Notes: generated by a model not told the origin, from the sequence alone. DNA of 64,000 nt from Ariolimax columbianus (GCA_036924085.1 JAVGWX010000011.1:41401970-41465969); one strand, 5' to 3'. Counted from the first letter of the stretch, positions 30,636-42,179 are shown. Translations and numbers: made by a program.

Positions 30636-31254
30636 CAATGATAGACGAGCAGTTAGTAAGTCTAGGGCAGAGCGAATACCAGAGGCAACTGCGGAATATG
30701 TTTGCCAGTCGCCTCATAGAACTGTCCGCGGAAGCATTCGCTTTACCAGTCACAAGCGCACTCACTAACTCAAGGATCCATTATGACATGTGATGACTTT
30801 GTCGGGCCTCATCGTTGACGATAGGCGAATTATTATTATTTTATTATTGTGTAGTAGTCTTTCATATACAATCATTTTACGTGTAGTAATATCCATTATT
30901 TCTGGTAGGGTCGACTCTTTTTTCAATATCGGCATATTTTGACCACTTCTGGGCAATGGCTGCCAACTCAACCCGTTTTGTATCGTTCTTTTACATTCAG
31001 CATTCTGTTCTGATTCATTAGTTGTTTTTGTTTGTTCGTTGCCCAAGAAGAAGGTATTGCGACAGTAGCGTGGGTTTTGTATTATTTCTGCCCTGATGCA
31101 GTCATTACGCGATTGCATGTGTTTTCAAAAGCTGCATAAGACGTGGCGGAACATTTGAAGTATGACGGTCTTAACTCAATAGATGGTATACAATTAGAAT
31201 AGGTGATAAGCATCCGTTGAACAACAATAATTGAGGAAGAATCAGACGGATTAT
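30636..31254. other. No gene recognised; one unassigned minus-strand frame
   Basis: A 117-codon minus frame (30765-31118; QPLPRSGQNMPILKK, LPEIMDITTRKMIVYERLL) has no family match that I recognise and no splice support. It could be decayed LINE sequence. Confidence 0.3.
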
Positions 31255-31445
31255 CTCAGGTTTGTGTGAACGTGAACCAAGACTCACCTTTACATCTCAG
31301 GCATGCAGAGACATTAAAGTTGGAGCCTATGCAGAAATTAAGAGAACTGCAGACTCAGGATAGGGTGAAATGGAGAGAATTGCTCAGACAAACTTATAAC
31401 CAGTCTCAGGAGTTATCAACCAGAAGATGATTATGATGTGAACGT
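31255..31445 (+). pseudogene. LINE 3' fragment
   Basis: Nucleotide similarity to 34620-34790 (CCAAGACTCACCTTTAC, TGCAGANACATTAAA, GGTGAAATGGANAGAA, TACTCAGACAAACTT-type blocks), ending in GATGATTATGATG. The sense strand corresponds to the RPRLTF...WxDxLRQLYNQS C-terminus of the copy at 34470-34790. Confidence 0.6.
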
Positions 31446-32040
31446 AGCTTACAGAAACGGGACGGACGACATTACGACGAAGCGGTTCATTATGCAGCTC
31501 ATAACACAAACTGCCGGATCCACAATCTCGAAATGTCATACCCTTATGGGACGTGAGTCTATTAAACAATGCTTCTTGAAGTCATATGTGCTAGTCAATT
31601 AAGCGCAAAACACAGTACAATGGACACAACTTTAAGAATAAAGCAAATGAAACAAAATAAGCTAAACGATCTGACAGATTAGCCTGAGAAAACACCACGG
31701 ATAGACCTATGCCCTACAAGATCCAAGAAGTGCTGGTAAATGGTGGCGCTATCATTGCGATCGACGACATGTTGACCTACTTATCGCCCCTGTCTCGCAC
31801 CCAGCGATCCCCGCTGCTTATCTATCAACTCGCTGACCAACTTCACACCACAGTAACTTCCATATCTCTCACCGCTGGTCAGTATTTACCGGCTAAATTA
31901 GTGTCCGGGCTCCTGCTTAGAAGCAGCTGTTTCAATCATTTTGTTACGGTTCTAGATTTTATGGTATTTTGTGTGGTAGACAGGAGTAGTGTGTAGTAGG
32001 TGCTCTCACAAGGGTTCCTACGCAAACTGGATAAATGACC
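31446..32040. other. No gene recognised
   Basis: A 95-codon + frame (31709-31996) lacks recognisable features; otherwise nothing was seen before the TATC microsatellite. Confidence 0.3.
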
Positions 32041-32083
32041 AGTCATTCATCTATCTATGTATCTATCTATGTATCTATCTATG

Positions 32084-32182
<99 letters not shown>

Positions 32183-32199
32183 TGATCTATATATCTATA

Positions 32200-32233
<34 letters not shown>

Positions 32234-32325
32234 ACTATCTATCTATCTATTGATCTATCTATTGATCTATCTATCTATCTAACTATCCATTGATCTATCT
32301 ATCTATCTATCGATCTATCTATCTA
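32041..32325. repeat. TATC tetranucleotide microsatellite
   Basis: About 285 bp of nearly perfect (TATC)n with scattered TATG, TTGA and AACT variants. All ORFs across it (SIYLSIY runs) are artefacts. Confidence 0.97.
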
Positions 32326-32824
32326 TGTGTCTCACGGCACATGTAGGCAGTTGGAAATGCGTTATCGGCACATTCCAATCAACCCACCTTTAAAATGGTA
32401 TCTAGCTTATTGTAAAGGGAATGCCACGCAACGAGGTAGATATCCGGTCATCATACTTCATAACAAGCTTAGACCTAGTACACCGAAGTCTTTAACACTT
32501 TATCCCCAACTACAGCAGTGTTTGCTACTGGACTATCTTTGAATGTTTGCCCATTTGGAGTTTGCTAGACGGGAACAAGTTGTGTATGAGCTCGATAGGA
32601 AAACAAAGAATAGTACACCTTGTAACCTGCCAAGCACGTCGGAGTAGACGAAAAAGGAGGATTTGGGCGTGTGGCCTGCTACTTCATTAGAAATTAGAAG
32701 CCACAGGAGCTTCAACGACATATGGACAAGTCAAATACAGAGCTGGAAAGGTTGATTCGGGACATGATGACTTTGGTTGCATTTGTCGAAGAGGTTTGCT
32801 CCACAGGAAACTGAAAATTGTTTT
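32326..32824. other. No gene recognised
   Basis: About 500 bp without a supported exon or repeat partner. Confidence 0.3.
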
Positions 32825-33180
32825 GGTGATCGATAAATCATCATCATCAGGTGTCTTGTCGGTTGGTGTTAGCGACCATGGAACTCCATCCGTTTCTATC
32901 ATATGTGTCGTTTACCAACTCTGTTGTTGGTTGTCGGCCGGGCCATTCTCTCAGGCTGTCCAATATCTTCTCTCTCGCTTTCCTCTGTCTCTCTTTTCTG
33001 CTATCTTTAACGTTGTCATAACGTGCTGCAAACACCCTTTTCTCATATCATGCCCGGAAAAGGATGACTGGTTTATTCTGATCATTACACTGAGCTGTCT
33101 TTGTGTTTGTGCCTTTTCTAGTACTGTATCACTAGTCTTCCTTGCAATCCATGGGATCCGCAGCATTCTTCTGTAAAGCT
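32825..33180 (-). pseudogene. LINE 3' fragment
   Basis: The minus strand reads MLRIPWIARKTSDTVLEKAQ, then (frame change) RKAREKILDSLREWPGRQ and DRNGWSSMVANTNRQDT, then stop and a TGATGATGATG tail. The same C-terminus occurs at window position 1-60. Confidence 0.72.
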
Positions 33181-33234
33181 ACATCTCCATTTCTTCCAAA
33201 TATATATGCGCTTGCTTGCTGATTATCCATGACT

Positions 33235-33450
33235 AACTGTCATATAGAGAGGTCTAGGAGTGAAACTCGCTCTGTTTTCACAATCCCAACGTTCCGGGTT
33301 CGATTCCCACTTGTGGCCAGTTTGGCAGACAATGGATTTTTTCTCGGGCTAATGCTCCCCCAGGTACGGAAAGTAATAGCAACCGACCGTACTGCCCACT
33401 GGCCAAGAAACTTATAACAGCCACACAGGTGGAAAGACTCGCGACTTACT
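33235..33450 (+). mobile_element. SINE6, tRNA-derived
   Basis: The head GAGGTCTAGGAGTGAAACTC (A-box region) and CCGGGTTCGATTCCCAC (intact B box GGTTCGATTCC) are followed by a short body (GGCAGACAATGG, GTACGGAAAG). The related minus-strand copy at 49036-49262 shares AACTCGCTC and TTTCACAATCCCAAC between the boxes. The anticodon-arm region does not fold as a functional tRNA by eye. Confidence 0.72.
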
Positions 33451-33689
33451 TTTAAAGCTGCCGTATGTCAGTACTGCATCCATGTAGTATCCAAGGACTC
33501 TCTTTCTCAGTTCCAGCGATACATATTGACCATTTTAGTTCAAAATCCAAGCTGTTAACTAGCGTCTTTGAGTTGATTTAATTGAGACTGGAACGTGCCA
33601 CAATTACTGTGAATTCCTATTTCTCCCCGTCCCGTCATCGCGGACTGCTCTTGATTCGGTAGCAAGACAAAGTGTATAACGCTGACATT

Positions 33690-34110
33690 TCTAGAAAGTC
33701 AAACATGTTAAAGATCAATACGCTTCTGCAGAAAGTTCCGATAAGATGGACGGGACATGTATGTTGTTCGCATGCCGGATGAGCGCATCCACATGCAGGT
33801 GTTATACGTTGAGCTCAGAACAAACCGACGCTCATCGGGGAGGCAGTGTCTCTGAAACGATTCAGCAATGGTGTCACCTCCTAGTTGCTTGCACAGAACC
33901 GTTTCATCTATCACGCTTGCATCACCATGGGTGCTCAGATCGAAGAGCTGAACCCATCACGAAGGTTCAGAGAAAGCGTGACACTCGAAAAGAGCAGTGC
34001 GCGTGACGACTCGACAGTCCTCACATATGTGCCTCGGGTGCGGCATAGTATGTCTTGTCAGGATTGATCTTTATAGTTATACCAGAACGCATCTTACAGC
34101 ACACGTTTGA
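33690..34110 (+). pseudogene. LINE-Z C-terminus with C2H2 zinc finger, copy 2
   Basis: Reads VPIRWTGHV, then VRMPDERIHMQVLYVELRT, a degraded linker, and near 34022-34090 SHMCLGCGIVCLVRIDL followed by YSYTRTHL. That is a single C2H2 finger (CxxC...HxxxH-like, second half partly degraded). Frames shift between blocks. Copy 3 at 62524-63150 repeats this order. Confidence 0.72.
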
Positions 34111-34469
34111 TGCTGTAAAAATCTTATTTTACGCTGTGCAACCATTATTGCTATGATTTTGTTTTTAATTTAGATTATCCATGCCTGTATCACGACGATC
34201 ACAACAGCGTTTCGTTTATCTTTCAAAAAACATACAGGCAACAGAGGAAAAGTATTAGGCCTGTTCTAAGGAACAAAAAATAGATAGAACCCATTTACAC
34301 TGACAAGTATGTCAAAGAATATCAGGATAGAACTGGGGAAAACAACAATTTATATTCATTAATAAAATATGCACCAATAGCAAAAAAGGATGAAAAAAGT
34401 TTGGATGCATTTGAAATGTGGTACTACCTTCGAATATAAGGAGTGAGTTGGACAGAAAGGAGATCCAAT
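34111..34469. other. No gene recognised
   Basis: About 360 bp without a supported feature. Confidence 0.3.
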
Positions 34470-34790
34470 GACAATGTCCTCGCTGAAATAGGCGCGGAAT
34501 GACACATTTTGAAAATGATGCAAACACGAAGATTGAGTTGGTTGGGACACACTATGCGAGATAGAAATCTTCTGCTGAACATTCTAGATGGTAAGATCCA
34601 GGGGAAAAGAAATAGGGGACGACCAAGACTCACCTTTACAACGTAGATATGCAGATACATTAAATGCATACCCTTTGCTGAAATGAAGAGAGCCGAAGCG
34701 AATAAGGTGAAATGGATAGACATACTCAGACAACTTTACAACCAGTCTTACAATTAATTGATCAACTAGATGGTGAAGATGATGTAGTTT
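34470..34790 (+). pseudogene. LINE 3' fragment
   Basis: Reads KTRLSWLGHTMRDRNLLLNI, LDGKIQGKRNRGRPRLTFTT, then after a stop KRAEANKVKWIDILRQLYNQ, and ends in GGTGAAGATGATGT. This is the GHxxRM...GKxxGKRxRGRP C-terminal block typical of RTE-like and related LINE ORF2 proteins. Confidence 0.72.
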
Positions 34791-36749
34791 GTGATTTTGT
34801 GATAAAAAGCTGCTAATGTGTTGGATTTTCAAAACTCGGTACTCCAGCAAAACAGCTTTATTGGAGAGGCACCTCTCACAACAAGTAAGTAAATACATCT
34901 CACAACAAACGGCTGCCTCTTTGCAGGTAGCCTAGGGACAGGCAAAAGCTAAGAAAAGCAGCTCAATAACAAATTTGTGCTCGAGATAGATGTACAGGAC
35001 GTCCTAGCAGAGAACATAGAGCCATACAACCCGCCTTATTAAAGGTACCACCGACAGTAGCAAAGCGTTAGAATAAACAGGGTAGTCTGAGCTATCCCAA
35101 ATGGTTTTTTAAAAATTATAGAAAATATCCCTTTGCATTAAACAGATGTGAAATAAATTAGAAATTGAAATTATAATGGTCATTTTTGTTAAAGCGTGGC
35201 GATATGTTGGCAAAAATGTGAAGAGGCAAAGTGAATTCATCAGTTACTACTAGAAAGGTAAGCTCATTGCGTCCAGCCTAACACATCGTATGAATCAGTC
35301 CAATTGGTAGGTAGGAGATGGTCATTACGGCGATACTTTTTCCTCACAACCAAGTAACCACAAATTAGGCCGTCCTTGTCTAACTGAGAGTGTTACATTT
35401 CAAACTCTCAATGTTATTTCAGTGCAGTTTTGTTTAGTTTTTTTTATTGCAATTTGATAGATCACATGCGATTTTTTTTCCAGAAATGAAACGAAGACGC
35501 TTAGAACTGATTTACAAGCAAACGTAGAAAACTGTGCAGAAGTACATTCACATCATGGGTTTCAACTAACTCATTCAGCACAAACACAAAGTACTTTTCA
35601 ACATTATTTTGACATCGTTAAGTATGCCTCTGTGTGTTCATAGTTTCCCTTAAAATTATCGTCACCATTCGCTACCGATTTTACTTTTTCGTTTGGGGGA
35701 GTGGAGTTGGGGTGGGGGGGGGGGGGGGGGGTGGGGGGATAATTCATGTAGATATTTAACGACACACGAGAAAGAAGAGGAAGATGAAGAATACAAAGAT
35801 GATGAAGAGAAGCTATGCGTGGGGCTACAACGCTTATCCTATTTACGTTTAATGTTAAAGAAACCTCAACATTTCTTTCACAATAATGTCGTGACGATTC
35901 GTTGCAAACCAACTTCCAAAAGAAAACAATATTCCCGTAGATAAGGCGCACGGTGCTTAATTGAACGGCATCTGTTTTCCACGGATACAGGCAGGAGTAC
36001 AGTTGCACCGTGAGGAGAATCGCTCGCAGTTTGAGTCGGGAGAGTGTTATCTCTCGGGGTGTGATGTCAAATTAGCTTCAGCGGGAAGTTAAACCTCAAC
36101 TCCGTATTCCCACTGTCCATCAACAGCCGCTGACCAGGGATTGAAATTGATATGGGTCATTCACAAATCTGGCGAATTCCTAAATTTAACTTCTTTCAAC
36201 GGTCGTAGTTGGTCGATGGTTATAAAATATTGCGTTCCATAAGTTCGCATAGGCTTGCCTGCCTTCTAATTCCTTGCTCTTTTCCCCTTTCATTTATCGT
36301 TCTTCATACATCTCTTTCTTCTTCTTATTGTTTTTTTGTTCATCTGTGTACCTATATCTTTGTATATGTGTGTCTCTTGACATTTGTTTGTTTTTCGCCG
36401 TTCGATTTTTGTTCTTATTCTGATTTGTTCGTTTTTACTTTTTTTTTTGGTCTGTTTGCAATTATATTGACAATTTTTGGTTTGGTCCAATCTATTTCAT
36501 AACTGGCATGACGTGTCTAGAAGATTCCTGGCACATCCTGTTATGATGTTTAAACCACTCATTTTACATCATGTCTTGTTTTTTTATGCGACTGGTAAGT
36601 TGTATTCGCTTTTTTCCCCCTGACGATTGCCTTAACGTAGATATTGTTTTATTTTTGTCCCGATGCGATCACTAAGCCATTATCCATATTTTTTAAATAT
36701 TTTAACATTCGGTGTTGTTCCAATCAAATAAATATTTGACCAACCTATG
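34791..36749. other. About 2 kb without recognisable gene
   Basis: Contains a near-continuous G run (35709-35738, probably assembly-sensitive) and a T-rich stretch at 36280-36480. Frames here are short or low-complexity. No transposon was recognised, which is unusual for this window; it may be unique intergenic DNA. Confidence 0.4.
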
Positions 36750-37262
36750 TAGAAGAATGTATGTAAATAGCCAATTTACAGTAAGATCAAACGCAGGATA
36801 TTCCACAAAAAGTTCATATTAGATCCGGTGTAGTATCTCCTTTACTGTGTATCATATATACAGACGCGATATGTAAAAAAAAATTGCAACACTAGTAAGG
36901 GAAACACTTTCAGTAATCACCTAAGTGAAGTTCTCTTTTTGCTGATGACCAAGTAATAATAGCAACAACCCCAGAGAAACAACTGCACGAACAAATCAAC
37001 TATCTTAATGAGGCATGTACGGATTACAGTATGAAAATCAACATAGAGAAAAACAAAGTTATGACGATTGCAAGAAAAGAAATAGAAACAACAAAATATT
37101 CTAACAAAATAAACAAGCATAACAGGTAAACAAATTCACGTATCTGGGTAATATATTCTCAGCTGACAGCAAAGGCGACACAGAAATCAAAAACATATAT
37201 AATAAAGCAAATCAAATCATTGGGCAAATGTCCCCGATACTGCAATGTAAGCACGTGGCGAT
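36750..37262 (+). pseudogene. LINE reverse transcriptase fragment
   Basis: Blocks: VHIRSGVVSPLLCIIYTDAI (GxRQGxxxSPxLFxIYxD, degraded), LFADDQVIIATTPEKQLHEQ (FADD intact), YSMKINIEKNKVMTIARKEI, then an LGNIFSADSKGDTEIKN block. The family continues in a separate copy at 51216-51895, which shares IEKxxxMTIARKEI and IIGQMSPILQCK. Confidence 0.77.
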
Positions 37263-37630
37263 GGATTAAAAAAATAACCAAACAATACTAAACAACACAA
37301 TATTACTACCAAAATTGTGCTATTAATATAAGAATTAGACATTAACAAAAAAATATAAATTTTTGAAGACTTGATCGATTGAAGTTGAATGCTGAAACAA
37401 ATTGCAATACATTCAGAGCAAGAGGGATGACACTTGAAGACCGTGGATGAAAGTACATAACCTGGGTCTTTCACTTGTGAACAATGTTACGAAGAACGTG
37501 AACAATAATTTTCTTCTTATTTTACATAAAAACGATTTTCTTATTTTAATGAAAAACAAATGAAATAATGCTGATCCAAAGTCCATTATTGAAATACTCT
37601 TGTCAGTTTCAGATGAAAATTATTGATCTC
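37263..37630. other. No gene recognised
   Basis: AT-rich stretch; may include the degraded remainder of the flanking LINE and hAT relics. Confidence 0.3.
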
Positions 37631-37633
37631 CAA

Positions 37634-37845
37634 TTAGATGATATGCTTTTTCTTGTATACCTCTTCCACTGCGTCCATTATACACTCTTTTGTGAGACCT
37701 CTGTTTGTGAATGGCTTTGCCCTTTTAGCCAAATCCAAACCTACTTTGTAACTTGCTTTCGTTAAAGCTTCATTTCCAATTCTTTTCTTCGTAAAAACAG
37801 CGTATTTGGGATAGCAAGCTGCTTTGCATTGAATCAATTTTTTTT
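37634..37845 (-). pseudogene. hAT-type (ZBED/GTF2IRD2-like) transposase fragment
   Basis: The minus frame reads KKRIGNEALTKASYKVGLDL, AKRAKPFTNRGLTKECIMDA and VEEVYKKK. This matches the block following the BED finger in hAT-derived proteins of the ZBED5/FAM200/GTF2IRD2 group (ASYxVxxxIAKxxKPFxxGExxKxCMxD). Only about 65 residues remain; the DDE core and ends are missing. Confidence 0.65.
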
Positions 37846-37861
37846 TCAGAAACTGTGATTC

Positions 37862-38036
37862 TATTTTCTTTTGCGTTCGTTCTCAATCTCCCGCTATCAA
37901 TCGTTGAACAGGGCTTTGCAAGTACCAAGTTATAGTCTGGAGAACGTAATGCGTTGTATCACTAGTTTACAGCTTGACTGCGATATTTGCATCTTTCGGT
38001 CCTACATCATCCGTCTTTGGCAGGGTGATCCTATGT
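37862..38036 (-). mobile_element. SINE1, 5'-truncated
   Basis: Complement of the 3' half: TTGCGTTCGTTCTCAATCTC, CTGGAGAACGTAATGCGTTG, ACAGCTTGACTGCGATATTT, then ATCTTTCGGTCCTAC. It stops near 38035. Confidence 0.8.
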
Positions 38037-38199
38037 TTTGGGAATAACTTGACCCATGTTTGGTTTCATAGTTTTGTCTTTTCGTAGCCCTCTGTCAAAA
38101 TCATAATTATATAACATCTATTACCACTAGTCATTCCTAACACCATGCCAGGAGACTTTGAACAATCTTAAAGTCGTTACAAGTCAATGAGCTGCTTGG

Positions 38200-38436
38200 A
38201 GACGGCGTGTGCTAGTGGTTAAGTGACACGGCTCACAACCCGAAGGTGCTGGGTTCGATCCCAATCACAGCATTGGTCGTTATCCAGGGAAGCAAACCCT
38301 CAGAAAATGCAAGAGGAAGCAGACCCTTACATAAAAATGAATGCTGAAATCGGATGCATTGGGCCGACAGGCGCAAAATAAAAACCACAGTGCAACGCAC
38401 ACCGCCTTTGGGATTAGAGAAATAAACGAGCGGAAA
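38200..38436 (+). mobile_element. SINE3, full-length-like
   Basis: GACGGCGTGTGCTAGTGGTT (A box region), GCTGGGTTCGATCCC (perfect B-box consensus GGTTCGATCCC), then the body with AAGCAAACCCTC, GGAAGCAGACCC, TCGGATGCATTGGGCC and AGAGAAATAAACGAGCGG plus an A run. Its promoter boxes look functional, but transcription cannot be judged. Confidence 0.85.
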
Positions 38437-38536
38437 AAAAATGTGCTGCTAATCAACTCAATCAGTACGTTGACACAGTCTATACAATAGAAGACTGATC
38501 CAGGATCCCAGAGCCATTAAATATTTTCCAACGGGA

Positions 38537-39890
38537 CATGCACACAAAAGGATTGCTATCATTCTATATTATCGAAGAAATGGTTTTACAGACATTGTAT
38601 AGGTTGAAGGTGGATAAATGTCCTGGTCAAGACGGCATTCATCTAAAATTACTGATTCAACTTCGAGACCAGTTAGCAAAACCATTAGCGGTATTTTATT
38701 ATCATACTCTTGAGAAAGGAATTGTTCTAAGGGATTGGAAAGATGCAGATGTGATCCCATAGTTCAATAAAGGGCAGAAAATCAGATCCAGCCAATTATA
38801 GACCAGTGAGTTTGACGAGCATACCTTGCAAAATGTTAGAGTCCATTATTAAGGGCAACATAGTACTGCACTTGGACAAGTTTAATTTAATCAAAAACAA
38901 TCAGCTTGTGTTTACTAACGGAAGATCGTGTTTAACCAATTTATTAGAATTCACGGAGGAGGTTACCAATATCGTGTTTAACCAATCTATTAGAGTTCAT
39001 GGAGGAGGTTACCAAAATGTTAGATCGTGGAGAGCCGGTGGATCTTATCTATCTGGATTTTGCAAAGGCCTTTGATAGAGTACCTCATCAATGATTGTTT
39101 CGAAAGTTTAAATCATATGGAACAGGTGGTGAAGTTGTCAGTTGGATAGAAAATTGGTTGACTGGCAGAAGGCAGAGAGGGAGCATAAATAGGGAGTACT
39201 TTGAGGGGTGTGAAGTAATAAATGTTGTGCCCCATGGATCGATATTGGGACCAAGTTTGTTCTTAATATATATATATAAATGATTTGGACATTGATATCA
39301 GATACATGATTGCAAAGTTCGTGAATGACACAAAATTATGCGGCAGGGTCTCTTCTCTGGAAGAGGTGGATAAATCGTATAAATTGTATAAATCATTAGT
39401 GAGACCTAAATTAGAGTATTGTATTCAGGTGTAGAGTCCATACAATAGAGTGGATATAAACATACTGGAAATGGTACAAAGAAGTGCTACAAAAATAATC
39501 GTAGGATTTCAGAATTATAGTTATGAGGGAAGACTAATAAAACTGATCTTCAGTGTCTAGAACAAAGAAGAATTCGAGGTGACAGTACAAGTGTATAAAT
39601 TAATAAAATTAAAGTACAACCGGCTACAAGAACAAGAGGGCACAGCTACACATTGATTAACGACAGGTCTAGGTTAGATATTAGGAAATATATTTTTAGT
39701 CAGAGAGTGGTGAGTTCTTGGAATGCATTGTCGCAGGATGTAGTGGAAGCAGAGTCATTTAATACATTCAAAAATAGATTGGATGCTCACAGTATTTTCG
39801 ATATCCGTGGAGTGAAATAAACTGGTTGTATACAGTCTCTGCAGAGCCTTCTAAACCAGTATAAAAAACGTTAAGTTAAGTTAAGGTATA
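38537..39890 (+). pseudogene. CR1-type LINE with RT core, degraded
   Basis: Blocks: LKVDKCPGQDGIHLKLL, DWKDADVIP then stop, SLTSIPCKMLESIIKGNIVL, VFTNGRSCLTNLLEFTEE, VDLIYLDFAKAFDRVPHQ (first catalytic Asp), WLTGRRQRGSINREYFEG, GSILGPSLFLIYI, AKFVNDTKLCGRV (FADD changed to FVND). A deletion follows, then LVRPKLEYCIQV, TRGHSYTLINDRSRLDIRK, SSWNALSQDVVEA and the TTAAG tail. An internal 47-bp tandem duplication lies near 38926-39020. Catalytically dead. Confidence 0.87.
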
Positions 39891-40059
39891 GAGAGTGGCA
39901 TCAACTCTCTCTTTTACCGTGGTTTGAGATCTTAAATCAAATGGTGCCTGATTTTGAAAATGATGGTTAACGATTTCCGACAGCAATCTGGCATGGTGTT
40001 ATTGGAAAAGCACGCGTGCGGACAGGAACTGAACATGTTGCCTATAAATAAAATCAGTT

Positions 40060-40445
40060 AAAGCCGTCAACTATCTGGGAAGCACATGCCCTCTGCACAT
40101 ATTCGCCAAATCTTTCCCTCATTCGCCATCATTTCCAGCTCAGACCATGACTTTCCTGCAGTTTTTAAATGTATCTCGACTTCCTTTCTTTATGAATTGT
40201 AAATATGTTTCTTACTTCTCTTGCCCCGAGGAATCTAGAACAGAGACAATCTCGTAATTCTATCAGCTGGTTTCCGTAATGTGTGTCCTGTCCATCGCCA
40301 ACGCCTATTCTCTTTACGTCTAGTCCCACTGGCATCTGTTAACTTTACTGTGTAGTTAAGAATTAACGAAGTGAAACAATTTCTTTTTTTAGCAAAATCT
40401 TGCGATTGGCCTGATGTCGCTTTCGGGCACAATTTGAAGACCACT
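40060..40445 (-). pseudogene. LINE ORF C-terminus (RTE-like)
   Basis: The minus strand reads RRWRWTGHTLRKPADRITRL (GHTLRK block), IPRGKRSKKHIYN, then after a stop KEVEIHLKTAGKSWSELEMM and GKIWRICAEG. This matches the RWIGHTLRKP...GKRxxGRPxxTWRR...GKxWxELxxxAxDRxxWR pattern. The same family is seen at 50690-50950 (minus). Confidence 0.68.
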
Positions 40446-40744
40446 GGCTTATACTTCTGAATTCATTTCTCCAACACCTGACATCTGCGAACTTCTCAAT
40501 TGCGAATAGTCAGTCACATAAAGCTGTCGTTCTGAACATACGTGTTAGGGTCTCAGTATCCGCGAGCTTCCAGATTGTAACTAACTTAAGTTGGAGCTGT
40601 TCATGTTCAGTCAGTCTTTTTTCTTATTCTTTATCTTTCGATCCTCAAAGAAAAAAGTTTCTCACTCTTTTATTCCATGTATCATATGTGGGGTATCCGT
40701 TGTCGGAGTTACTGTGGTAACAGGTCTGTGGCGGCGCTACTTAT
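40446..40744. other. No gene recognised
   Basis: About 300 bp with no supported feature. Confidence 0.3.
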
Positions 40745-41215
40745 ATGGTGAGGACGATGAGGCTAACGTCTGGTCAGGCAAAACACACTGATCAGACACT
40801 GTTAGCCAGGTTCAGGAGAAATATACTGGCCAAGACCCTCACCTGACGGGACGATGAGGCTAGCGTCTGGTCAGGCAAAACACACTGATCAAACATTGTT
40901 AGCCAGGGTCAGGTGAAATATACTGGCCAAGACTCTCACCTGACCTCCTCGTTGGTCGTTCTGGAAGCGGGCTGTTGTCGAGGACAACAGTCTGGCTAAC
41001 AAGTTGAGGTTTGATGTGATCCCCGTACTAGTGAGGAACACGCAGATGAAAAGTCAAGCATTATACAGCCGCCTGGAGGACCCCGTTCCACTTCATCAGC
41101 ACGCTCGGGATGTCAGGAAAGCTACTACATTCTGCCATAAGATCCGTCCTTTTCAAGGCACACGTAAGGATTATCAACCCATTGTGGGCATTAGCAACAA
41201 ACCAACAAACCAACC
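40745..41215 (+). mobile_element. SINE2 with duplicated head
   Basis: The first about 97 bp (ACGATGAGGCTAACGTCTGG through CAAGACCCTCACCTGACGGG) is present twice, starting 40754 and 40851, with few differences. The rest of SINE2 follows to GGGCATTAGCAACAAACC and a (CAA)-rich tail. Confidence 0.83.
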
Positions 41216-41394
41216 ATATGTAGGTGGGTGGTGGCGAGGTGGTGGGTAGGCGCTGGGGGCGGGGGATTTACTAAAGAAGGTGAACATTACTAGTTTATTA
41301 TTATCAATAAAGTGATCAAAGGTGACAGTAATGCGACTTAATGAGACGTAATGAGACGTAATGAGACTTAATCGCTGATCGGAAATGTCTTCTT

Positions 41395-41640
41395 CGCATT
41401 TTGTACTGAAAAGGACGTTTGTAATGTTGTGCCGTAAATTACACGGAGGCTGCGATATCTGCGCCTTTCGGGCTCACACATCCAATTTCCGCTAGTTTTT
41501 TAGGGGCTACCGGATTCGCCTTCCCACTTCGATCCCTATTATGTTAGTCATTTTACACTAGTGCAGCCTGTTTCGAGGACCGCCACCTGGAAGCGTAATG
41601 AAGTCTTGGTCAGTTATGGGTCACTTCTTCAATCAACTGA
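41395..41640 (-). mobile_element. SINE1, strongly diverged
   Basis: Recognisable complement blocks in the right order (GTAAATTACACGGAGGCTGC, GCGCCTTTCGGGCTCACACA, TCCAATTTCCGCTAG, ACTTCGATCCCTA, GTGCAGCCTGTT, AAGTCTTGGTCAG). Older than the copies with intact duplications. Confidence 0.6.
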
Positions 41641-41689
41641 GGCAATGCATCTAGTCCGGTGAGGTTCCATAAGAAAACTGCGTTTCAGG

Positions 41690-42000
41690 TCTTCGTCGAT
41701 CTCCTGCAGCTTTTAGAGCATGGTCGCTTCTCCAGGCCATACTACCTATCTTTGGTCTGTATATGTGGGGCAGTTCTGTAGGATATGTTCTGGTGTTTGC
41801 GTGAATGCTCCGCAATTGCATGTGGCGGCGTTTCTAAGATCAATTCTGTAGAAGTGGGCCTTGAGTCTGCAATGTCCCATTCTGAGTCTGACGATCTTTG
41901 TCTTGTCCATCAGAATAATGTCACACATTGTGTCAGGTGGATGTGGACATTTCCCTTCCTCACTGCATTTTTCCTCTTTAACCGTAACTCCTGTACTCAT
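41690..42000 (-). pseudogene. I-type LINE C-terminus (family C)
   Basis: The minus frame reads MDKTKIVRLRMGHCRLKAHF, YRIDLRNAATCNCGAFTQTP, EHILQNCPTYTDQR. The CxCG...EHILQNCP motif is shared with the other I-type copies (CPCGTGKMTAEHLLQNCP), but the sequence is otherwise distinct. RNase H itself is not present. Confidence 0.75.
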
Positions 42001-42100
42001 TTACAGTTGGGTCGATTGGAACATGCCGGCTACGGGAGTTGAACCCCGGACTTTTTCCATAATAAGCCAGTGCTCAACCACTACACTAATCCGGTGCTCA
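41990..42100 (-). mobile_element. SINE4 head (tRNA-derived)
   Basis: Complement: GGATTAGTGTAGTGGTTGAG (A box), GGGGTTCAACTCCCG (B box, good match), then ATCGACCCAACTGTAAATGA (core). It ends against the I-type relic. Its box sequences are the best of the SINE4 copies here. Confidence 0.72.
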
Positions 42101-42179
42101 TTAATAACACTACAATGTATCTTCCCAAAGCTGTGTGCCACCGGAACGATTCATAGAGATGAAGAATAAAAGAGATTGC

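Noticed and set aside
30765..31118. 117-codon minus-strand ORF as a gene
   Set aside because: No recognisable domain, no splice context; kept only as unassigned sequence.
35693..35944. Glu/Lys-rich 83-codon ORF starting in a G run
   Set aside because: The start lies in a homopolymer of uncertain length; no splice sites, domain or repeat partner support coding.
38200..38280. Possible tRNA gene with intact A and B boxes
   Set aside because: The same head with the same downstream body occurs at 2052 and 4064, once with a target-site duplication, so it is a SINE.
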